A stretch of 64,000 nt of DNA from the NCBI GenBank assembly GCA_946406115.1, contig OX291562.1, positions 7,904,001 through 7,968,000 on the forward strand, written 5' to 3'. Made by a program: the position numbers and the translations under genes. Source of the DNA: Apoda limacodes. Its lineage: Eukaryota; Arthropoda; Insecta; Lepidoptera; Limacodidae. This document shows, piece after piece, positions 1 through 12,359 of this stretch. Position 1 is the first letter of the stretch. Every line of letters starts with the position of its first letter. The notes beneath the pieces were generated by a model. That model was not told the origin of the DNA, did no database searches, and worked only from the letters and a program-made list of their open reading frames with translations.

Positions 1-2740
1 TACACGTATTTGTGGCGTTGCCATCAAAAACAGCTGACATGCTATGCAGAACTGCCTCATAAATAGTAGCATCTCAAAAAAATACGCATTTTTTTCCATT
101 TTTCCGCTAGAACTCTTGCCGTTTTGCCTTCAGACGATAGAACTCTGCAGCTTCATTCGTATTCGTGGCGTTGCCATCAAAAACAGCTGAGATGCTGTGC
201 AGAACTGCCTTTTCGTCTGATAAAATGTAGCATATCAGTCAGGTGATTTGTTTCGTTTTGTTGCTAGAACTATTTTTGTGATGCTTCCAAGTGATAGAAC
301 TATGAAGTTTCAGAAGTATTTGTGACCTAGTTATCGAGAACTACTGAGATTCTAATAGGTGTAATGTGAAGTTAGCATCTCATTTTTTTTTTATTTCGGG
401 CCAGAACTATTGCTGTGTTGGCTCCAGGCGATAGAACTATGCAGTTTTTTACGTATTTATGGTCTAGCAACCAAGAACTGCTGTGATGCTGATCGGTGTA
501 ATGTGAAGTTAGCATCTCATTTTTTTTTTATTTCGGGCCAGAACTATTTCTGTTTTGCCTTCAGGCGGTAGAACTCGGCAGTTTCCTACGTATTTAAGGC
601 GTTGCCATCAAGAACATGTGAGATGCTATGCAGAACTGCCTCATAAAAGGTAACATCTCAAAAAGGACGCATTTTTTTCCATTTTTCCACTAGAACTATT
701 GCTGTTTTGCCTTCAGGCGGTAGAACTCAGCAGTTTCCTACGTATTTGAGGCGTTGCCATCATAAACAGGTGAGATGCTATGCAGAACTGTCTTATAAGA
801 TGTGAAATCTCAAAAAAAACTTTTTTTTTTTTTCGTTTTTTCTTTAGAACTATTGCTGTTTCGCCTTCAGAAGGTAGAAATCAGGAGTTTAATACGTATT
901 TGTGGCGTTGCCATCAAAAACAGCTGAGATGCTAGGCACAACTGCCTCGTAAGATGAAACATCTCAAATAGTTTGTCAATTTTTAAGTTTTTTTGCTAGA
1001 ACTCTTGCCGTTTTGCCTTTGGACGGTAGAACTCAGCAGTTTCCTACGTATTTGAGGCGTTGCCATCAAAAACAGGTGAGATGCTATGCAGAACTGTCTT
1101 ATAAGATGTGGCATCTCAAAAAAAACTTTTTTTTTTTTGTTTTTTCGCTAGAACTCTTGCCGTTTTGCCTTCAGACAATAGAACTAAGAAGTTTCTTACG
1201 TATTTGTGGCGTTGCCGTCAAAAACGGCTGAGATGCTATGCGGAACAGCCTCATAAAATGTAACATCTCAAAAAGTACGCATTTTTTTCATTTTTCCACT
1301 AGAACTATTGCTGTTTTGCCTTCAGGCGGTAGAACTCAGCAGTTTCCTACGTATTTGAGGCGTTGCCATCATAAACAGGTGAGATGCTATGCAGAACTGT
1401 CTTATAAGATGTGAAATCTCAAAAAAAACTTTTTTTTTTTTTCGTTTTTTCTTTAGAACTATTGCTGTTTCGCCTTCAGAAGGTAGAAATCAGCAGTTTA
1501 AAACGTATTTGTGGCGTTGCCATCAAAAACAGCTGAGATGCTAGGCACAACTGCCTCGTAAGATGAAACATCTCAAATAGTTTGTCAATTTTTAAGTTTT
1601 TTTGCTAGAACTCTTGCCGTTTTGCCTTTGGACGGTAGAACTCAGCAGTTTCCTACGTATTTGAGGCGTTGCCATCAAAAACAGGTGAGATGCTATGCAG
1701 AACTGTCTTATAAGATGTGGCATCTCAAAAAAAACTTTTTTTTTTTTGTTTTTTCGCTAGAACTATTGCTGTTTCGCCTTCAGACGGTAGAAGTCAGCAG
1801 TTTAATACGTATTTGTGGCGTTGCCATCAAAAACAGCTGAGATGCTATGCAGAACTGCCTTATAAATTGTAGCATCTCAAAAAAATACCCATTTTTTTCC
1901 GGTTTTCCGCTAGAACTCTTGCCGTTTTGCCTTCAGACGATAGAACTAAGCAGTTTCTTACGTATTTGTGGCGTTGCCGTCAAAAACGGCTGAGATGCTA
2001 TGCGGAACAGCCTCATAAAATGTAACATCTCAAAAAGTACGCATTTTTTTTCATTTTTCCACTAGATCTATTGCTGTTTTGCCTTCAGAAACTTAGAAGT
2101 TTTACACGTATTTGTGGCGTTGCCATCAAAAACAGCTGACATGCTATGCAGAACTGCCTCATAAATAGTAGCAACTCAAAAAAATACGCATTTTTTTCCA
2201 TTTTTCCGCTAGAACTCTTGCCGTTTTGCCTTCAGACGATAGAACTCTGCAGCTTCATTCGTATTCGTGGCGTTGCCATCAAAAACAGCTGAGATGCTGT
2301 GCAGAACTGCCTTTTCGTCTGATAAAATGTAGCATATCAGTCAGGTGATTTGTTTCGTTTTGTTGCTAGAACTATTTTTGTGATGCTTCCAAGTGATAGA
2401 ACTATGAAGTTTCAGAAGTATTTGTGACCTAGTTATCGAGAACTACTGAGATTCTAATAGGTGTAATGTGAAGTTAGCATCTCATTTTTTTTTTATTTCG
2501 GGCCAGAACTATTGCTGTGTTGGCTCCAGGCGATAGAACTATGCAGTTTTTTACGTATTTATGGTCTAGCAACCAAGAACTGCTGTGATGCTGATCGGGG
2601 TAGTGTGAAGTTAGCATCTCATTCTGAAAAAAAAATTTTTCAGAAACTTGAACAGAACTTTTGAAAAAAAATATCAGGAACTGTAGAACTATTGGGGATG
2701 CTACTAGAACTGCCTTTTTATTGTGAGATTCTAATAATTG
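1..2740. repeat. Satellite array, ~152-bp monomer, about 18 copies
   Basis: Monomers recur every ~150-155 bases (phase marker 'cgtatttgtggcgttgcc' near 4, 157, 892, 1199, 1503, 1808, 1960, 2107). Each unit has two 'tagaact' boxes, a T-rich stretch and a dyad of TGAGATGCTA with TAGCATCTCA (for example 1838-1847 and 1870-1879). A four-monomer block near 660-1265 recurs almost unchanged at 1269-1875 (period ~609), and 1-520 recurs at 2103-2622, so the array has higher-order structure. It decays from about 2620 and runs off the left edge. The 72-aa open frames inside it are repeat copies of each other and are not genes. Confidence 0.93.
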
Positions 2741-3690
2741 ATATGCCAAGTTCACACACATATTTTTCTCTCAAATTCCTGAGTGATTTACTCGAGACAG
2801 TACCCTCCCAATCAGCTCCATGAAGCGACTTTCGTATTATTAATTATATTTGTTAAAAAAATATTACTAACCCAAAAAAATATAACTGAAATCTCCCCAT
2901 TTTTTAAAAATTATTCAAACATCGTCAGAGTTTTTTTACGTATTTGGTTTCAGCCAGTTGTTTATTTACTGGAACATAACTAACACACCACATAAGTTAC
3001 TCCAGTTTGTAATCATAGATATTCCTATTCTATTCGTAGTATCAATTTTTGAGCAGTGTTTAGGTTATCTATAATTAATTTAAAGGTCGTCTGCATTTAG
3101 GTGGTAATAAATGCGTTCCGTTATAGAATTAATAAAAAAAGAAAAAGTAAAGGAAAACACGCCACCTAGTGGTACTTTCATCGTCACATCTCTAAGTAAA
3201 GAAAAATATTTCTTAAGATAACCTTTATGAAAATGAAGACAGTGCATTGAATCCGCACAGTACGTTGCACAAATCTGGAAAATTGCCAACTCAGGATACC
3301 TAATCCAATTCCATGTTCAATTTAAGTCTCAGATTGTCGACACGAAGTCGACTCTGCAAAGTAATCTCATGCTGTCACGCGATGCAAGTTATATGTTGTT
3401 ATGTACTTTACTAGGTTAGTCTAAAAATAGTTCCTTAATCTGGATCTGGATTCTGGCTTCTTATTGTATGAAATAAATTTATAAAACGTTTTGTTTTAAA
3501 CACTTCTGTTAAGTCATGACCAAAACATGATTGTTATTTAATCACCCAAAAATACTATAATCAGTTTCTTTATTATTTTTTAAATTTGAAAATGGCTATG
3601 AAGTTAAATTTTATTATATTATAATGCCATGCATTATAAAAATATGTATGTATGTTTTTTATATATAGATGTATATTAAAAAAAAACGGA
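2741..3690. other. AT-rich stretch, no gene seen
   Basis: Low-complexity AT-rich DNA follows the satellite. Open frames of 60-95 codons have no recognisable domain, biased codon use or splice context. No repeat family identified here recurs in this part. Confidence 0.5.
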
Positions 3691-3692
3691 AA

Positions 3693-4125
3693 AAAAAAAC
3701 GGTCAAGTGCAAGTTGGACCCGTGCCGGTTCTTTATTTACGTTATTTTTGAAACAAAAACAAAAAGTGTGCCGCTAAGCGATGCACCCATTCCATGACCG
3801 ACCAAACCTGATAAACATATTTGTTTCCAACGAACAAATATGTTACTGTGATTCTTAAATCGTATTTATCAGTATTTAACAACTTTGACGATTCAAAAGT
3901 GTTTCTTAAAATCTTGATTTAAATAAAAAAATTGACTTGAACATATTAACCACTCGAACAGAATATTTAGTTATATATTCACTTTAAACATAAATTATTT
4001 AATAACAATAAAACAAATGTCTAAGGGGGGGTCCCATACAACAAACGTGATTTTTTTGCCGTTTTTATAGATAATGGTACGGAACCCTTCGTGCGCGAGT
4101 GCGACTAACACTTGGCCGATTTTAT
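3693..4125. repeat. Dispersed repeat family G, inverted pair
   Basis: The left end reads 'cggtcaagtgcaagttgg' and the right end reads, in reverse, 'cggaacccttcgtgcgcgag' followed by 'cacttggccg'. These are the two orientations of a repeat head (GGCCAAGTGCGAGTCGG...GAAGGGTTCCRTA) that also occurs near 15595, 18365, 31780, 37990, 42575 and 42815. No coding capacity is seen; its transposon class is not determined. Confidence 0.7.
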
Positions 4126-4879
4126 TATTTTTTGTTATACATTAGAGCATAGAGAAATTTTTCAGCGAGAAAATGCCGTCAGCATTCTACTACCCTACCA
4201 CGCCGACAAATACTTTTAAATATTAGGTTTTTGCATTTACTTTTAATTGTACAGTAAAGTTTAATTTTATCAAAACTGCCTTTGATGTTTGTGTAAGTTT
4301 TAATAAAATGTCTTATATATTTTTACGATCAATCCTACTATATATGTTTGCGTATCGGAAACGAATCTATTAATTTGGATGAAATTTTGTGTTAAATAGA
4401 GCTTATATTGCTTTTAAGTTTGTCTATGTAGTTATATTTTTTGTGAAAACGCAATTTTGAAAAGTAATGACGCGTAATGCTCGGTCGCCTAGGAAATACA
4501 GTTGTAAATATTATACTGTAAAACAAAACTAAATTTTTTTTTTAAATTTTATTATTAAAAATTTTCAAATTATTATAGCTACTAAATTCGAGTGCCACCT
4601 TTGTAATTAGAATTTTCTTCACATTCTCAAATTACTCAGTTAGTTTCAGAAGTAACTTAGACATTTTCAGGTTTCGTTTGCACAGACAAATACAAATTAT
4701 CAGGCACACAAAACTTCTATCATAATCATATTAGATGAAAATAGTACATATTTATGATTCCAATAAGAAATCACTGACACAGAACTAACGATAAGCCATT
4801 GTATGCTAATCACGAGGAAAAATAATCATTTTTTTCCTCCTTATATTTATTGTAATAGTTCTGCTAGTTTCATTTATAA
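4126..4879. other. AT-rich stretch, no gene seen
   Basis: Apart from short A/T runs and a few words shared with neighbouring repeats, nothing in this stretch supports a gene, RNA or intact mobile element. Confidence 0.45.
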
Positions 4880-5505
4880 CATCACCAGCTTTTGTCAGCG
4901 GCTCCACCCACATTAAATTTCGTTATCGGCTTGGGATTCTTACGTCAACTCATTGATTATACCTACTTTAAAGATTGCTATAGCAAGCTATAGCCTTAGC
5001 CATAGTTCGTTTATGCTTGGTGATAGTTATTCCCGCGGGAACTTTTAATTTTTTTGGCATAAAATATATGTCATGTCCTTCCCCAGGACTTAAACTATCT
5101 CCATACCAATCTATATCCATTTTATCTAAATCGGTTTAGCGGTTTAAGCGTTAAGAGGTAAGAAACACACAGTTACTTTCGCATTTATAATATTACTAAT
5201 TTTTGTCAGCGGCTCCGCCCGCCCTTAATTTGGTTATCGGCGTGGGATTTTTACAGCAACTTCTTGATAATACCAAAAAGTTATATAGCAAGATATAGCT
5301 GCAACTATGGTTTGTTAGTGGAATTCGATTATAGTTACTCCTGCGGGAACTTTTGAATTTTTCGGGATAAAAATGTGGCCTATGTCCTATTCTAGGACTC
5401 AACCTATATGTGCGCCAAGTTTCATCCCGAACCGTCCAGTGGTTGAAGCGTCATTGAATATAACAAGCATCTAAACTTTCACATTTATAAAATTAGTAGG
5501 ATCAA
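4880..5505 (+). repeat. Dispersed repeat family S, two head-to-tail copies
   Basis: Two copies (about 4880-5205 and 5203-5505) each start with 'tttgtcagcggctccrcc' and contain 'gttatcggcgtggga', the palindromic 'gctatagcaagctatagc' and 'ttcccgcgggaacttt'; the second ends 'aaaattagtaggat'. Related copies lie near 15310-15560 (-), 16285-16490 (-), 16590-16660 (+), 17745-18218 (+) and 19617-19980 (-). It has no open frame and is probably non-autonomous. Confidence 0.75.
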
Positions 5506-6560
5506 TGTGCAAAAACTTACATAATATAGATAAACCAATAAATTAGTTATTATTAATAAGAATAAAATAAATACATAGTTATATATGTTTAAATTAATGC
5601 TCCATTACCTTCTTCAAAGGATTCCGGCTCTTCACAACCAAGGGATTTAATTTGTCTCCTTGTGCCCCTTATCCTTATGGAGACTGCTCTTATCAAATAT
5701 ATTTGTACTTTCATTCTTAGCCAGTAAATTATTTAGGAAATACATAATATGTATTTCTTAAACTATTCTCACATGTTCTTTTGTGTAAATAGTACAAGTC
5801 TATTCAATCTTTGTAGGTATAATTTTGCACAACCCTAGGGACAGGGCGAGTGAATTTATGATAAAATAAATTGGTCTCCGACACGCTCCGTAAGATTGAA
5901 TAACTTTTTGACCCAGAAAATTGGAACCGAATACGTGCATGATCGAACAAAACCTATTCGCATAAAAGTAAAATATAAATTTGTTTGTTTGATGCGCAAT
6001 AATTTTCTTTAAAGATCATTTCACATTTTTTTTCATACCATTTATCTTTTTATTCCTGCTGTATTAAATTGAATCGATCGTCATAAGTTTTGTGAACAAA
6101 GATAGTTTGTGAGTTAGTATGTTTTTTTACCTACTTCTTAATACCACAACGCCTAAACCGATTTGGGTAAAATTTGTAATAAAGGTAGCTTAATTATTAA
6201 TTGATATACCTGAATTGACACATAGGTTACTTTTATACCCGCAAAAATCAAAAATATTCGACGGAATAACTTTAATGGAATTATATATGGAATAGAAATA
6301 TAGCAAACTTCCTTGTTATAATATATTGCTGTAGGAATCCTTCGCCGATAAAAACCGGTAAATAAAGCATAAGTATTCTCTTGATAAAAAACAAGCAATC
6401 GTGTAGGAATTTTCGACAAAAACCTCGATATACGTACGTGTGTAAACAGACATGCTGTAATGAGAATTCCTTAGCGCCTTGTGTCTGTGAATTACAGCTC
6501 CTAAATTATTTCGCAATGGGTGGTCATCTTAATTTTGAAATATTCCACAAAAATCATATT
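5506..6560. other. AT-rich stretch with degraded family-S-like text
   Basis: Near 6085-6190 the phrase 'gtgagttagtatgttt...ccgatttgggtaaaattt' resembles a minus-strand family S copy. The 88- to 92-codon open frames on both strands here overlap one another and lack any recognisable domain. Confidence 0.4.
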
Positions 6561-7026
6561 TCTTTTGTACGATTTTTCTTTTTAATAAATTATAAAAATA
6601 ATTCTGTAAATTCTATAAATGTTGGTAATGATATGATAGTGATAGCCAATGAGTTTTAACAAGACATTAAAATTAGTGTGATAATTGTTGGTCTATTTCG
6701 CTTATTAAAGCGATGTCCTATAAAGACGCTTCACACATAAAAAAATATTAATTGATTAAATTTACAAACCGTCTCTAACGTATCTACGTCTTTTGTACGA
6801 TTTTTCTTTTTAATAAATTATCCAAATAATTCTGTAAATTCTATTCTTGTAGGTAATGATAGTTATAACCAATGATAGTGATAATCAATAATCATTATCA
6901 AGACATTAAAACTAGAGTGATAATTGTTGGTCTATTACGCTTATTAAAGCAATGTCCTATGGAGACGCTACACACATAACAATTATTAATTAATTTAATT
7001 TAAAAACCGTCCCTATCGCATCTACG
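6561..7026 (+). repeat. Direct tandem duplication, 228-bp period
   Basis: The block starting 'tcttttgtacgatttttctt' at 6561 is repeated starting at 6789, and similarity runs to 'gcatctacg' at about 7026. Copies differ by scattered substitutions and by a short insertion in the second copy ('ataatcaataatcattatc'), so the duplication is not recent. No gene is contained. Confidence 0.85.
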
Positions 7027-7089
7027 TTATGTTATGTTATGTCTATCTAGAGTCTAGATTCTAGACCAAGACGTTGGTTGTCCGAAACC

Positions 7090-7400
7090 TAGGTAAGATG
7101 TGTTAAAACTTCTAGACTGGAATGAATATGGCATCAACATAAACGGCGGGAAAATCACTCACCTTCGATTTGCCAACGACATACATAGTACTTAGTTAGC
7201 AAAATTGATGAAGGACATTAGCATGATGCTCGAAGACCTTAGCAGAGTTGAACTTTGGTATTTTTAATATCCATATCGCGCCGATATCAGTTGTTGTTGG
7301 GAACGTAACTCTTGAAGTCGTTGACGAATAGACATATCTTAATGCTAAAGCATTGTCGAGACTATTTCCTCAGGGGAAAATAAATAAAAGGAGTTCGTAG
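7090..7400 (+). pseudogene. Decayed RTE-like LINE reverse transcriptase fragment
   Basis: Translation of about 7101-7180 gives LDWNEYGININGGKITHLRF followed by ANDI, matching the RTE-clade stretch around the catalytic F-A-D-D motif, and 7299-7345 gives NVTLEVVDE, a stop, then TYLN. One catalytic Asp is replaced by Asn, and frameshifts and stops interrupt the rest. It is an isolated dead remnant; the family call rests on this motif pattern from general knowledge. Confidence 0.6.
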
Positions 7401-9385
7401 AGTCCGTGATACAATTTATTAATAGTTCTATGTACTTCCAGAGTTTCACAATAAAAAAAATAAAAAAAAAAAGATTTTCATAATTATCTGTTTTGCCGTC
7501 ACTTTTTTTCTAGACGACCGTACCGTAGTCTTTTTTTCTAGTCGACCGTATTGTAGTAATATAATTTTCCGTAATAAGGTGTATTTCTTTTTACCAATCT
7601 CTATCAAATCGATGTCATCGCCAGCTTTTGAAGATCAATAAAAATAAGGTTCTATATGGCGAAAATGGCCATTCAACAGAACGAGTTTGGTGATAATCAG
7701 CATTCCAAATAAATGTAGTAAGGTACCTGGGAGGAGGGTTTTAGGCACCACCCACAACCTAGAAGAATATAATATAGGATTTTGAACTTTCCTTCATAAT
7801 TTTCGTTGTTTTGAAAATCCTCTTGAATTTAGTAATGATACGTTTCTGTACCTTCGGAGAATTTTAATCACTATAAAAATATTGATGTTTATTATTTTAA
7901 TTAAAATTTCTTTTTTATTCAATTACATGTAATCATGAATGTATCTCACAAAAAACTGACTTCAAATCTTTTTTCCAAATTTATCTGTCATTCTTTTGAA
8001 TATAAAATTTAAAAGTCTGTCGAAGTAAATAAGTTTGGCATTTCTTGGTCATATGGATATAGAAATTTACAATAATTTTGAAATAAACACGCAAAAGGAG
8101 ACTTAAAGCTATTTACACATTAATGACATATTAAAACAATTCACTTGCTACAGCATGCCCTAAAAGCGTGCCGTTTCGACTTACACAAGTACTTTCGAAG
8201 CGTACAAAGAGACACAATTCTACGTACGACAGGCGCTAGCACGTGACCGCACGTTGAAAATTTCAATCTTTTCGGTTTTTTGTCCGTATTAAATTTAAAT
8301 ATTTATTAAGAACTGTAAAATTAGCAAACTCCCTTAGAAATATTAATATATATTTTATGATAGAGGAATGAAAAACATATCACTCTTAGTTTTCCAAACA
8401 ATTTCAATTAAAGCCCAAAATTAAGTCTCAGATTTTTTTTTCTAAATGTTTTAATAGGAATATTATTAAATATAAGCAAATTCACTTAATTACGGTTTGA
8501 ACTATAACGTCTCTTTTTCACGTCAAAAAGTTTACTCAGGACTATAACAAAATCGATCAAATTTTTCCAACTTAACATATATATATATTTAAGAAAGAGA
8601 TTCATCGAAGAATCCAGTTCGGCTAGGCAGCATCCAAGAAATTGCAGTGCAACAGCGTTTAATATACCTCAGTACCTTAAGATGACAGTCTACATCCAGT
8701 GAAGGACGTGGGTTACCGGTGATGGCTTATCGTACAGTAAAGTGCTCTTAATTCATCATATTAATGGCAAATACTCTAAATCATTACACCCATTAAACTG
8801 TAATAGTTTACACTAGACGTGACATTATAAACAAATGCCAAGTTACATATAAAAACCTAGTTACAAGGTCACGTGTCATACGCGGAAAGGCCTGTTCCAG
8901 CCAATGACTAAGTAACGTGTGGCCCATACACCACAATACGATGGCTCTGTTGGTACGTTAGTACCTAATAGCTCAATGACTAGACGTTGGTTTCTGAGCT
9001 CATGTTAAAATTAAATATCAAGGGGGTTCGAATTGCATTTGATTCGTCTTTCTAAATTCTTTGATCACATCATCAATGTAAATAAATATTTTCATAGCAA
9101 AAATGGAACTGTGGGCAAAAGGTAGTTAAAAAAAAACCTAATTTTATAAATATTTGTGTATTTGCAAAATTTATGAACTAGGATAGAACTTTATAAATTC
9201 TTTAATCACATTTTTTAATAATTAGTCAGCCGCAGACCCAAGCCCAGGCTAGTGAAAAACACAATTAGGGGTGAGGTAATTTATTCTATATTTAGGTGTT
9301 TTCAGCTAGGGGTTACGAACTTTAATAGCTTAATGCTAGACTGATGAATTTGTATTATTAAATTGTATGAGTGTTATATTTTGTT
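7401..9385. other. AT-rich stretch, no gene seen
   Basis: About 2 kb with no convincing coding region, splice-bounded exon, RNA gene or intact transposon on either strand. An undetected short upstream Pde6 exon cannot be excluded, since the gene's start lies somewhere 5' of 15725. Confidence 0.4.
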
Positions 9386-9389
9386 CAAC

Positions 9390-9650
9390 CACGAGTTGAC
9401 TTTGTGGATCAGAGAGTAATGACCCCACTGCTGGATCGAAAAGCGAGGGTTCGATTTCCGCACAAAACAAACATTTATGACATGAACATTTGTGTTTTAC
9501 TTAATACTGGGTGTTTTCTGTGTATATATTATATTCGTGTTTACAAAAAAAAGTATAAATATGTATTTGTGTCTATTGTCCGGTATCCATAGTACAAGCT
9601 TTGCTCCGTTTGGGGCCAGATGGCGCTGTAACTAGTGTCCAAAAAATATA
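9390..9650 (+). mobile_element. tRNA-headed SINE
   Basis: A tRNA-like head carries a B-box-like 'gggttcgatttcc' (9447-9459) after 'ctgctggatcgaaaagcgag', followed by an unrelated body ('gggtgttttctgtgtatata', 'catagtacaagctttgctcc', 'ccagatggcgctg'). This arrangement is typical of lepidopteran SINEs. The tail is an A/T-rich run near 9640. The 73-codon frame across it is incidental. Confidence 0.65.
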
Positions 9651-10379
9651 ATTTATAATTATTGTATGTAACTATCAAGCAATTACAATGCTAAACAAAT
9701 TTATAATAAAACTTAATGTTGAAAACTAAAATCTGATTTAAACTGTTATTCTTCTTAGCAAATGGCTAAATTTATGAAATATAACCGTAGGAATTTCAAA
9801 AGAACATATTGACTTGGTAATATGTCTTTTATGATTCATGCAATGAAATTGGCTTGAAAATAATTCTATGAATTTTTATCAGATGACAGCAAACGACAGA
9901 GTACACTGTATTAATATTAACGACATTACAAATCGAAAAAAACCTGGGAGCTTTTTGGGAACAGTTTCGAGTACGCCAGACTCTGGAATTGTATGCAGTA
10001 AGGTTTTACTGCCGTCCGTTAACTAAAAGGGCGCTAATCCTAAGGGGGTCAATTTTGATGTTTTAACGTCATTGTATGTAAAAAAAAATACTCTCGATCT
10101 GTATAGGAAACATATTTGTAAGGTTTATAGTTTTTGAAATAGTTTTTGCGAAAAGGTCGTTCATCACGAAGATATTAATATTTCACACCACTAAAAGTAC
10201 GTTAACCATCAATATTAAACTAAAAGGTCATAATTAGCACTTAACACCATAATTTTTCGAAAATATTTCTTATCTTTACTTAGCAAAAAATACTCTTTTC
10301 GACACTACTACACAAGAAAGTCATAAAGTTACTTTAGTTACTTTCAAGCCAAAATTTATTGCGATAGTTTACATTCGGA

Positions 10380-11395
10380 GTTTCTATCCCTTACAAAGAT
10401 ACAGTTAAAAACCTGGGTATATTTATCGATCGAACACTATCTTGGGGTTCGCAAATAAAGGAAGTTAGCAAGAAAATATTTGCTTCAGCTAAATCTTTAG
10501 GCAGATTGCGCAATTTTTTACCAATTCCCACTAAAATTGCTTTTGCGAAATCTCTTCTTCTGCCTATTCTCGATTATGCTGATGCTAGTTATATTGACCT
10601 TACCGAGGAGCAGCTTAATTAACTTGAGCGACTTCAAAACTTCTGCATTAGACTCATATTTGGTCTACGTAAGTACGACCATATTTCCGAATTCAGATCA
10701 AAGCTCAAGTGGCTCCCAATTCGACTTCGCCGGGATGCTCATGTTCTCTTTCTTCTATATAACGTCCTGTTCAATCCAAACACACCAGTATACTTAAAGA
10801 AACGTTTTAATTTAATCGGAAATACTTCTCTTCGAGAGACTACACGCTGGATGCTAAAAATTCCTTTGCACTCCTCACAATTTTATAATGATTCTTTTAC
10901 TGTAAAGGCTGTAAGATTATGGAACGCTTTACCTTTAGAAATAAAAAGAGCAAAATCGAAGGCAATATTTAAAAATCTTATAATTGCTCATTACTTGAAG
11001 AACTAAAATAACATCACTACCTATATTTGTTTATATATATTTACTTATACGTAGTACTATTATAATTATATTTATTATACATGTGTATTTATATATGTAC
11101 TTCTATTTATGTATATTTATACATACTTTATTCATATATGTTATTTATGTGTAATTATTTATTGTATATGCATTATTGTATTATATATATATACTTCTTA
11201 ATAACTGTATCGAAACACACCTACTATACTTTGTTTAACTTTATTATTTCCTCTACCCAAAGGTTGTCTGGAAGAGATCGCTTTAAAGCGATAAGACCGC
11301 CTTTTGTTTTTCTCTATTTGTAAATATGTTTTGTTTGTAATTTTTTTTTAATGTTGATGCAATAAAGTATAATAATAATAATAATAATCATAATA
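10380..11395 (+). pseudogene. 5'-truncated CR1-like LINE fragment (family Z)
   Basis: From about 10405 the frame reads VKNLGIFIDRTLSWGSQIKE, then LGRLRNFLPIP, LLLPILDYADASY, a stop at about 10619, [18 protein letters not shown] and finally VRLWNALPLEIK, ending in TAA near 11005. This is the thumb and C-terminal part of a non-LTR reverse transcriptase; the palm is missing. The 3' UTR ends in an (ATA)n run near 11370-11395, as expected for target-primed insertion with 5' truncation. A related minus-strand remnant is near 23500-23900. Confidence 0.75.
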
Positions 11396-12359
11396 ACCTA
11401 GGCTAAAAAAACTTTTATTTCTAAAAGGACGTTAAAATCTATAAACGTCATTTTAACGTAGGATTCATATGATTGAAATCGAGAAATACTTTTCACAAAT
11501 ATCAAACCGCCTTGAGTTACTCAGATTATGGTAGAAATCCTCCGCTAGAAGTACGTTAAGCCACAATTCTTAGCTATAAAGACGCAATTTGTTCTCGCCT
11601 TTCATCCCCGCGTATACGACGGTTTGGTGGGGTCACCCTAGCAGCTGGTGGCAGTGTCGCCTAGGCCAAGTATATATATTGTAGTCTTTGGCCTTTGGAA
11701 AACTTACTCCAAGTAGAAAGACTAGGTACTACATACAAAAATGGAGGAACCGCCTTCAAAAAGAAGGCACTTATATACGGATACAAACAGGTAACATACC
11801 AACCCAAAGACCGACTCGTTTTAACGAGCAGAGTTGCAGCCTGAGAAATAGTCCCAAAGACTAGTCACCCAATCCCGACAATTCCTACCAAAAGGCAGGA
11901 AAGTGAGACGAAACCCGACGACGCCTATTGTGGCGAAAGGCCGCGTGTGCGTCGTAGAGCGGAAGGTTTCCCGCCAAATGATTACGATGGCTGACAAAAC
12001 GCCTAGGTAAGTAATTACTGTTATTTGAAGGTATTACAGTAAATAACACACAGTGAAGTTTTCATGTTACTTTTTATGAATGAAGTAAACTAATAACCGA
12101 TGATCCTATGACCCCTTAGAATCCGCTTAAACTAATATACCGATCTTACAATAAATAACCTTTTATAATTAATATAAATTATCCAATTATGATACAAATA
12201 CTTACTTACAAATACTTGCTTGATGGGTTTTACTATTAGATTCATGTCGGTCACTTGGCCTAGTGGTTCACGCTCCAGACTACGAAGGCAAAGGTTTGTA
12301 GGTGATAAGCATTTCAATAACAATTTGACCCATTTTTATGGACGTTTATTTGGGTTCGG
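11396..12359. other. Unassigned GC-richer segment inside the inverted-repeat element
   Basis: Between 11590 and 12000 composition turns GC-richer than the surroundings, with text such as 'ccctagcagctggtggcagt' and 'gacgcctattgtggcgaaag'. A 17-codon frame from ATG 11741 (starts MEEPPSKRRHLY) runs into a consensus-like donor (acag|gtaaca at 11790/11791). It might be a first exon or 5' UTR of a transposon; no homology is recognised. Confidence 0.3.

Noticed and set aside
1013..1840. Two nearly identical 72-codon open frames (1013-1231 and 1622-1840)
   Set aside because: They are the same satellite segment one higher-order period apart; identity follows from the array, not from protein conservation.
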